This document shows, piece after piece, positions 5,388 through 10,371 of a stretch of 10,371 nt of DNA. Source of the stretch: Brevundimonas sp. (GTDB lineage Bacteria; Pseudomonadota; Alphaproteobacteria; Caulobacterales; Caulobacteraceae); the NCBI GenBank assembly GCA_031119155.1, contig JAVHYH010000113.1, positions 1-10,371 on the forward strand, given 5' to 3'. The notes under the pieces were generated by a model. That model was not told the DNA's origin and did not search any database. It saw only the letters and a list, made by a program, of their open reading frames with translations. The translations under genes were made by a program, and so were the position numbers. Position 1 is the first letter of the stretch. The number at the start of each line of letters is the position of its first letter.

Positions 5388-7709
5388 TTAGCCGCCGATC
5401 AAGGCCAGCCATTCGTCTTCCGTCAAAATCACAACGCCGTGCTTCTGCGCCTCGGCCAACTTCGACCCGGCGCCGGGACCGGCGACGAGGTAATTGGTCT
5501 TCTTCGAAACCGAGCCGGAAACCTTGGCTCCGAGGCTTTCAGCGCGGGCCTTGGCCTCGTCGCGGGTGAAGCGCTCGAGGGCGCCGGTGAAGACCACGGT
5601 CTTGCCCGCGACGGCGGTATCGGTCTTCGGCTTCTCCGCATCCTCGACGGCATCAAGCTGTTCCATCAGGGCGTCGACGACGGCGCGGTTGTGCGGCTCA
5701 TGGAAGAACTGGGCCAGCGCCCGCGCGGCGACGGGGCCGACGCCCGAGATGCCGGCGATCTCGCCCAAGGTCATCGACGGCCCTTCGTCACGCGCGATGG
5801 CGACCAGACGGACGATGGCGGGCCAGTCGGGGGCGAGCAGGGCGAGCGCGCGCCGGGCAGGGGTGGCGACGCCGGGGAAGGCGAGGGACAGCTTCTGATC
5901 CAGCGGCGCCTCGGGCCAGGGATCGTCGGCGGGCGGCGTGGCGGCGGCGAGCACCGACAGGGTGCGTTCGGAGACGCCATGGCCTTCGGCGAGTTGGGTC
6001 CATTCCGCGGAGGGGATGCCCTGCGACGCCTCAAGACAGGCGGCGTGGAAGGCGCTCCACGAGCCGAAATGACGGGCCAGCAGGATGGAGGTCTGCTCGC
6101 CGATATCCCGGATGCCGAGGGCGAAGATCAGACGATCCAGCGCGATGACCCGTCGGGCGTCGATGCCGGCGACCAGGTTGCGAACACTGGTCTCGCCATA
6201 ACCGTCCTCCTTGCGCAGCTCGTCGAGCCGGGCCTCGTCCCGGGCGAGACGGAAGATGTCGGCGGGCTCATGCAACCAGCCGCGCTCGTGGAAGGCGATC
6301 AACTGCTTCTCGCCGAGGCCCTCGATGTCGAAGGCGCGGCGGCCGACGAAATGCTTGAGCCGTTCGACCAGTTGGGCGTCGCAGATCAGGCCGCCGGTGC
6401 AGCGGCGGCGGACCTCGCCCTCGGGCCGCTCGGCCTCGGAGCCGCAGACCGGGCAGTGGGTGGGGAAGACGTAGGGGACGGCGTCGGCGGGGCGCTTGTC
6501 CAGCACGACGCTGACGATCTGGGGAATGACGTCGCCGGCGCGCTGGAGGACGACGGTGTCGCCGATGCGGACGTCCTTGCGGGCGATCTCGTCCTCATTG
6601 TGCAGGGTGGCGTTGCGAACCACGACGCCGCCGACGGTGACCGGATGCAGGCGGGCGACGGGCGTGAGCGAGCCGGTGCGGCCGACCTGGATGTCGATGC
6701 CTTCGAGAATGGTCTGCGCCTGCTGGGCCGGGAATTTGTGGGCGATGGCCCAGCGCGGGGTGCGGGCGATGAAGCCGAGGCGGGCCTGCCAGTCCAGCCG
6801 ATCCACCTTGTAGACCACGCCGTCGATGTCATAGCCGAGGCCCGCGCGGTCGGTCTGGAGGCCGTCGTAGAGGGCGATCAGGCCCTTGGCGTCCTCGACC
6901 CGTTCCGAGCGCGGATTGACCTTGAACCCCCAGGATTTCAGTGCGTCCAGCGCGTGTTTCTGGGTGTCGGCGAAGGGGGCGGAAATCTCGCCCCAGGCGT
7001 AGGCGAAGAAACGCAGCGGACGGGTGGCCGTGATGGCCGGATCCTTCTGGCGCAGGGAGCCCGCCGCGAAATTGCGCGGGTTGGCGTAGGTGCGACGGCC
7101 CTCCGCCTCGGCGGCGGCGTTGAAGGCGTCGAACTCTGCGTTCGGCGCATAGACCTCGCCGCGCACCTCGATGACGTCGGGCCAGCCGGAGCCGGCCAGT
7201 TCGCGCGGGATGTCGTCGAGGGTCAGCAGGTTGGCGGTGACGTCCTCGCCCGTCTTCCCGTCGCCCCGCGTGGCGCCGCGCACCAGCTTGCCGTGCTCGT
7301 AGCGCAGGCTGGCGCTGAGGCCGTCGATCTTGGGCTCCGCGACGAAGGCGATATGCTCATCGGCGGGCAGGCTGAGGAAGCGACGGATGCGGGCCTCGAA
7401 GTCGGTGACGTCCTCGGGGGCGAAGGCATTGTCCAGCGACAGCATCGGCACGCCGTGACGGACTTCGGCGAACTGGCTGGAGACAGGGCCGCCGACGACC
7501 TGCGACGGCGACGAGGCGGTGGTCAGGTCGGGGAAGCGGTCCTCGATCTCCAGCGCGCGGCGCTTGAGGGCGTCATAGTCGGCGTCCGAGATCTCGGGGG
7601 CGTCCTCGGCGTGGTAGAGGGCGTCGTGCCGGGCCAGTTCGGCGGTCAGGCGCGCCAGCTCGGCCCCGGCGGCGGCGAGATCCATCTGATCTACGGGGGT
7701 GTCGGTCAT
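5388..7709 (-). CDS. ligA: NAD-dependent DNA ligase LigA
   Basis: LigA seals nicks in DNA during replication and repair, using NAD+ as the adenylate donor. Visible parts, numbered from the chosen start: the domain Ia NMN-binding region with YHAEDAPEISDADYD (32-46); the adenylation motif AEPKIDG (124-130) with catalytic K127; RGEV (183-186); NPRNFAAGSLRQ (210-221); YDIDGVVYKVD (293-303); an OB fold with RIGDTVVLQRAGDVIPQ (381-397); a four-cysteine zinc finger (C419, C422, C437, C443); helix-hairpin-helix repeats (such as LGIRDIGEQT and ISGVGPVAARAL); and a C-terminal BRCT domain (about 699-773). The 773 residues exceed the E. coli enzyme by about 100, mostly through an insert near 562-645. The frame is open to 7823. 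I chose the ATG at 7709 (MTDTPVDQ) because family similarity begins there; the ATG at 7727 (MAERIP) is possible. Shine-Dalgarno is weak (GAGCGA). A GATTC lies 4-8 nt before the start. Confidence 0.97.
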   Translation of the reverse strand: MTDTPVDQMDLAAAGAELARLTAELARHDALYHAEDAPEISDADYDALKRRALEIEDRFPDLTTASSPSQVVGGPVSSQFAEVRHGVPMLSLDNAFAPEDVTDFEARIRRFLSLPADEHIAFVAEPKIDGLSASLRYEHGKLVRGATRGDGKTGEDVTANLLTLDDIPRELAGSGWPDVIEVRGEVYAPNAEFDAFNAAAEAEGRRTYANPRNFAAGSLRQKDPAITATRPLRFFAYAWGEISAPFADTQKHALDALKSWGFKVNPRSERVEDAKGLIALYDGLQTDRAGLGYDIDGVVYKVDRLDWQARLGFIARTPRWAIAHKFPAQQAQTILEGIDIQVGRTGSLTPVARLHPVTVGGVVVRNATLHNEDEIARKDVRIGDTVVLQRAGDVIPQIVSVVLDKRPADAVPYVFPTHCPVCGSEAERPEGEVRRRCTGGLICDAQLVERLKHFVGRRAFDIEGLGEKQLIAFHERGWLHEPADIFRLARDEARLDELRKEDGYGETSVRNLVAGIDARRVIALDRLIFALGIRDIGEQTSILLARHFGSWSAFHAACLEASQGIPSAEWTQLAEGHGVSERTLSVLAAATPPADDPWPEAPLDQKLSLAFPGVATPARRALALLAPDWPAIVRLVAIARDEGPSMTLGEIAGISGVGPVAARALAQFFHEPHNRAVVDALMEQLDAVEDAEKPKTDTAVAGKTVVFTGALERFTRDEAKARAESLGAKVSGSVSKKTNYLVAGPGAGSKLAEAQKHGVVILTEDEWLALIGG

Positions 7710-7788
7710 CGGGATTCGCTCGGCCATGAAGACGGTCTGCCCAAGTCCGCCGTCGCCCGCAACGTCCATGACCTGCGCCGGTTCAGGC

Positions 7789-7810
7789 CAGATGACAGCG
7801 CTGTAATCTG
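7789..7810. promoter_or_regulatory. 22-bp near-perfect palindrome, candidate operator
   Basis: The left arm CAGATGACAGC (7789-7799) and right arm GCTGTAATCTG (7800-7810) are complementary at 10 of 11 positions; the only mismatch is 7794 against 7805. The core ACAGCGCTGT (7795-7804) is a perfect 10-bp palindrome. It lies in the 148-bp divergent region, 79 bp before the ligA start and 47 bp before the M28 peptidase start, directly upstream of a candidate -35 box. Its size and symmetry fit a site for a dimeric repressor or activator. No regulator is identified. It does not match the alphaproteobacterial LexA (GTTC-N7-GTTC) or CtrA (TTAA-N7-TTAA) patterns. Confidence 0.5.
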
Positions 7811-7812
7811 AC

Positions 7813-7836
7813 TGGACAGCCAAGGCCTGCTAGCCT
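7813..7836 (+). promoter_or_regulatory. Candidate promoter for the M28 peptidase operon
   Basis: TGGACAG (7813-7819) resembles the Caulobacter-type -35 TTGACGS at five of seven positions. After 9 bp, GCTAGCCT (7829-7836) matches the GCTA half of the -10 consensus GCTANAWC but not its tail. The placement 22 bp before the start codon would give a very short leader. The match is partial, so this is a weak call. Confidence 0.3.
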
Positions 7837-7857
7837 GCGGGCGAAAGAGGAGATTCC

Positions 7858-8817
7858 ATGCGCCCGATCCGCCTGCTGGCCCTGTCGTCCGTCGCCGCGA
7901 GCCTGCTGCTCGCCGCCTGCGCCACCACGTCGGAGCCCGTCGCGCCGCCGGCCGCTGTGGCGCCCGCCTTCCAGGCGCAGCTGCTGGAGGACGTCCGGAT
8001 CCTGTCGTCCGACGAGATGGCCGGGCGCGACACCGGCTCGCCCGGCGGGGAGATGGCCCGGAACTACATCGTCGGCCGTCTGGAGGCGCTGGGCATCGCC
8101 GCGCCCCGCATGGGCCGTCTGCAGGCGTGGGAAGCCACGGGGCGCAGCCGTAGCGGGCCGACGACCTATAACGGCGTCAACATCATCGGCGTGCTGCCGG
8201 GCACACGGGTGACGGACAAGTACATCGTGGTCACCGCCCACTATGATCACGTCGGAACCCATGAGGGCCAGATCTACAACGGCGCGGACGACAACGCCTC
8301 GGGCGTGGCGACCATGCTGGCGCTGGCGGCGGACCTGAAGCGTCAGGCCCCGGAGCACAGTGTGATCTTCGTCGCGCTGGACGGCGAGGAGCACGGCCTG
8401 CTGGGCGCCAAGCATTTCGTCGAGGTGCCGCCGGTGCCGCTGTCGTCGATTGCCATGAACCTGAATTTCGACATGACCGCCCGGGCCGAGACCGACGGCA
8501 AGCTGTGGGTCACGGGCACCTATCAGCACCCGAACTTCCGCCCGATCCTCGAGGCCATTCCGGCCGACGGTGCGGTCGCCCTGGCCTTCGGCAAGGATAC
8601 GCCGGAGGACACCGGCGCGGACAACTGGGTCGAGGCCTCGGACCACGGCGCCTTCCATCGGGCGCAGGTGCCGTTCCTGTATTTCGGCGTGAACTACCAT
8701 CCCGACTATCACCGCCCGTCGGATGATTTCGAGCGCATCACGCCTTCGGTGTTCACCAGCGCGACCGCCCTGTCGATCGCCGGGTTCCGGGCGCTGGATC
8801 AGGCCCTGAGCCGCTGA
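7858..8817 (+). CDS. M28-family zinc metallopeptidase, lipoprotein
   Basis: This is a predicted exported, lipid-anchored aminopeptidase-type enzyme. Residues 1-21 form a lipoprotein signal ending in the lipobox LAAC, with Cys21 as lipidation site and Ala at +2, which would not retain it in the inner membrane under the E. coli Lol rule. The M28 catalytic set is intact: H128 (VTAHYDHVG), bridging D144 (NGADDNASG), general base E177 and ligand E178 (ALDGEEHGLLG), D205 (NLNFDMTAR) and a final His, probably H285 (HPDYHRPSDD). The 319 residues make a single peptidase domain without PA or PDZ insert. The ATG at 7858 has a strong AGAGGAG (7846-7852), 5 nt away, and a GATTC site between it and the ATG. 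The next gene starts 8 bp after the stop codon. Substrate is unknown; di- or oligopeptides in the periplasm or outside the cell are likely. Confidence 0.93.
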   Translation: MRPIRLLALSSVAASLLLAACATTSEPVAPPAAVAPAFQAQLLEDVRILSSDEMAGRDTGSPGGEMARNYIVGRLEALGIAAPRMGRLQAWEATGRSRSGPTTYNGVNIIGVLPGTRVTDKYIVVTAHYDHVGTHEGQIYNGADDNASGVATMLALAADLKRQAPEHSVIFVALDGEEHGLLGAKHFVEVPPVPLSSIAMNLNFDMTARAETDGKLWVTGTYQHPNFRPILEAIPADGAVALAFGKDTPEDTGADNWVEASDHGAFHRAQVPFLYFGVNYHPDYHRPSDDFERITPSVFTSATALSIAGFRALDQALSR

Positions 8818-8825
8818 GGACCGTC

Positions 8826-9374
8826 ATGCGCAAGCGGATCGCCCTGATCATGGTCGCCGTCTGCGGACTGGCGGTGGCGTCCTGTGACAGCGGAGGGGAG
8901 CCGGCGGCGCCCGCCGCGCCGGTCTTCACCAACAGCGCCTCCGGCGATCTGTCGGGCTATTATCTGCCGATCGACGAGGCCCGGGTCGGCAAATGGGCGC
9001 TGGACCATGTGTTCGTCGGTCAGGCGGCCGAGTTCCAGTCCTGGCAGGGTGGCGCGCGCACGGCGACCTTCGCGCCGCTGATGCTGCAGTTCGAGGACAC
9101 GACCAGTCCGATGACCCAGACGGAGATGGGCGAGGCGCGCAGCGTCACCACCCGTGTCCTGCCGACGCTGTATGTCGTCAACGACGGCGAGGTCCGGTTC
9201 GAGGGGCGTTCGCCGGAGCTGGGGCGGGTGATGTTCAACGGGCGTCTGGATCAGGGCGCGCTGGCCACGGCGCGCCGCAACCTCGGCGACGAGGGCGCGG
9301 TGCTGACCGGCTCGCTGAAGGTCGGGGACGCCCCGGCGCAGGCCGTCCGCATGCGCTGGTGGATGGGCGACTGA
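8826..9374 (+). CDS. Small lipoprotein of unknown function
   Basis: I do not recognise a family. The 182-residue product starts with a basic MRKR, a hydrophobic core and the lipobox VASC (17-20), so Cys20 is the likely lipidation site. Asp21 at +2 would keep a lipoprotein in the inner membrane under the E. coli Lol rule, unlike the neighbouring peptidase; whether that rule holds here is uncertain. A short Gly/Pro/Ala linker leads to a folded part beginning SGYYLPIDEARVGKWALDHV and rich in predicted beta strands (TLYVVNDGEVRFEG, GAVLTGSLKVG), ending MRWWMGD. There are no cysteines beyond the signal. Its ribosome site GAGGA (8816-8820) overlaps the TGA of the M28 gene, and it lies 8 bp downstream, so translation is probably coupled and the two proteins may work in the same place. 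The stop codon sits in a hairpin shared with the converging gene. Confidence 0.85.
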   Translation: MRKRIALIMVAVCGLAVASCDSGGEPAAPAAPVFTNSASGDLSGYYLPIDEARVGKWALDHVFVGQAAEFQSWQGGARTATFAPLMLQFEDTTSPMTQTEMGEARSVTTRVLPTLYVVNDGEVRFEGRSPELGRVMFNGRLDQGALATARRNLGDEGAVLTGSLKVGDAPAQAVRMRWWMGD

Positions 9375-9388
9375 GGCGGCTCAGTCGC
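9367..9388. terminator. Hairpin containing the stop codons of both convergent genes
   Basis: GCGACTGAG (9367-9375), loop GCGG (9376-9379) and CTCAGTCGC (9380-9388) form a perfect 9-bp stem. The TGA of the lipoprotein gene (9372-9374) lies in the left arm and the TGA of the phosphatase gene (9381-9383, minus strand) in the right arm. Neither side has a U-tract. It may terminate both transcripts weakly or protect their 3' ends. Confidence 0.5.
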
Positions 9389-10371
9389 GCCCGTCGATCT
9401 GCAGCTTCAGCCCCATGGCCTCGGCCAGGGCCTTGCCGCGACGGCGGGTCTGTTCACCCAGCAGCACATCGGCATAGCCCTGTGACGCCGTCAGCAGCAG
9501 GGCGCCGTCCTTGACCGTCGCGCGGGCGTTGACCAGCAGCTGGGGCGAGCGGCCGGACAGGTCGCAGGCCAGCCGGATGGCCAGACCGACGGCGCGGGCG
9601 CTCTGGCGCTGTTCCTCACTGAGCAGCCGCTCGACGGTGGAGGGCTCGGGCGTGGCGGACGGGCCGCCGTAGCGGGCGTTGACCGCGCAGGCCAGCCAGG
9701 CGCGCTCGGCATGGGTCTGGCCGGGGACCGGCGCGCGCAGCACCTGATCGAAGGCCAGCTCGACCCGGTGATCCGGATGCAGGCGGGCGCCGAGGTCGGC
9801 CAGTCGGGAGGCGGCGTCGGCCAGAAGCGCGTCACGCTCGGGGCTGAAGGCGGGCTTCACCGCGCCCAGCAGCGGCGCGATCCACGCATTCAGGGCGCCG
9901 GGCAGGGTAGGGGAAATGCCCTGTCGCGCGCCCAGGGCCGAGGAGCCGGCCAGCAGGGGATCGTCGGAGGCGGTGGCTTCGTCCAGCGCCTCGTAAAGCA
10001 GGCCCTCGCGCACGCCCCAGGCGGACAGGACGATGGACTTCAGGCCCAGTCGTTCGATCAGGCCTTCGAGGACGAGGGCGGCGTGCGGCAGGGTCTCGGC
10101 GCGCTTCCTGGACAGGCCGGGCCATTTCTCCAGCGAGGCCTTCGACTGGCGGGCGATCAGGCGGGCGGTGTCGCGGGCCTCGGCGGCGCTGAGGCGGTAC
10201 TGGTGGACGGCATGCAGGGGATAGCCGCTGACGTCCATGTGCACCTGCGCCAGCGTCCGCCAGGCCCCGCCCACGGCGTAGAGGGTGTCGGCGCTGAAGT
10301 CGGCGGCGGGTTTGAGCCGCTTGGCGATGGCGGCGCGGTGGCGGTCGGGATCGAAGCCCTTGGGATCGACC
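9381..10371 (-). CDS. Ppx/GppA-family exopolyphosphatase, C-terminal part (runs off right edge)
   Basis: These actin-fold (ASKHA) enzymes hydrolyse inorganic polyphosphate or pppGpp and link phosphate storage to the stringent response. The last 329 residues are present; the N-terminus with the first phosphate-binding motifs is outside the window. Numbering visible residues from the edge, YAVGGAWRTLA (31-41) is the glycine-rich nucleotide/phosphate loop, followed by SGYPLHAVHQY (48-58). SAWGVREGLLYE (116-127) is the hallmark ending of the Ppx-GppA domain. The remainder is the C-terminal helical, HD-like domain found in longer members, with HPDHRVELAF and HAERAWLA. A GTG at 10274 could be mistaken for a start, but the family sequence continues upstream to the edge without a stop. 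Ppx cannot be told from GppA here; exopolyphosphatase is the usual alphaproteobacterial assignment. It converges on the lipoprotein gene with 6 bp between stops. Confidence 0.92.
   Translation of the reverse strand, partial: VDPKGFDPDRHRAAIAKRLKPAADFSADTLYAVGGAWRTLAQVHMDVSGYPLHAVHQYRLSAAEARDTARLIARQSKASLEKWPGLSRKRAETLPHAALVLEGLIERLGLKSIVLSAWGVREGLLYEALDEATASDDPLLAGSSALGARQGISPTLPGALNAWIAPLLGAVKPAFSPERDALLADAASRLADLGARLHPDHRVELAFDQVLRAPVPGQTHAERAWLACAVNARYGGPSATPEPSTVERLLSEEQRQSARAVGLAIRLACDLSGRSPQLLVNARATVKDGALLLTASQGYADVLLGEQTRRRGKALAEAMGLKLQIDGRD

Noticed and set aside
7781..7795. LexA-type SOS box upstream of ligA
   Set aside because: One GTTC half (7781-7784) is present, but the partner half at the required 7-bp spacing is absent.
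5268..7811. 847-codon open frame on the plus strand, antisense to ligA and the DUF2147-like gene
   Set aside because: It is the mirror of well-supported genes, its Gly/Ala/Asp-rich product has no family features, and it crosses the stop and start signals of the minus-strand genes.
7710..7823. 38-residue N-terminal extension of LigA
   Set aside because: It would run through the candidate M28 promoter and palindrome, and family similarity begins at MTDTPVDQ; the intermediate ATG at 7727 stays possible.
9381..10274. Complete 297-residue phosphatase starting at the GTG at 10274
   Set aside because: That GTG is the Val inside the conserved AVGGAWR loop; the frame and family similarity continue to the window edge, so the gene is partial.

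Overview
This window looks like ordinary chromosomal DNA from an alphaproteobacterium, most likely Caulobacterales and close to Brevundimonas or Caulobacter. Base composition and third codon positions are strongly GC-rich. GANTC, the CcrM methylation site of this order, is rare and clusters at gene starts. The protein set (a long NAD-dependent DNA ligase, a three-domain aminopeptidase P, a Ppx/GppA phosphatase, a histone-H1-like AKP protein) fits as well. The genus is inferred and cannot be settled from the sequence alone.

Layout from left to right. (1) 1-499, minus strand: the N-terminal 166 residues of an acid-free Ala/Lys/Pro protein that runs off the left edge. (2) 594-4905, plus strand: four closely spaced genes, namely prmA, a small membrane-anchored alanine-rich protein of unknown function, a zinc/manganese-type aminopeptidase P and an aldo/keto reductase. 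This run ends at a strong hairpin (4912-4935) shared with the converging pair. (3) 5388-7709 and 4946-5368, minus strand: ligA followed 19 bp later by a secreted DUF2147-like protein. (4) 7710-7857: the divergent ligA/M28 control region, with a 22-bp near-perfect palindrome beside a candidate promoter. (5) 7858-9374, plus strand: two consecutive lipoprotein genes, an M28 metallopeptidase and an unrecognised small lipoprotein, 8 bp apart and probably one operon. (6) 9381 to the right edge, minus strand: the C-terminal 329 residues of a Ppx/GppA-family exopolyphosphatase. It converges on the lipoprotein gene with 6 bp between stop codons, and both stops lie inside one hairpin.

Functionally the window is a mix of housekeeping and envelope genes: ribosomal protein methylation, peptide turnover, DNA ligation, polyphosphate or (p)ppGpp metabolism, and secreted or lipid-anchored proteins. 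They do not form a single pathway. I see no insertion sequence, integrase, CRISPR array, tRNA, rRNA or toxin-antitoxin pair, and no defence or biosynthetic system. The most unusual signals are non-coding: the placement of GANTC sites at translation starts, the palindrome at 7789-7810, and the stop-codon hairpin at 9367-9388. Every stretch is genic except short gaps, the largest being 148 bp.
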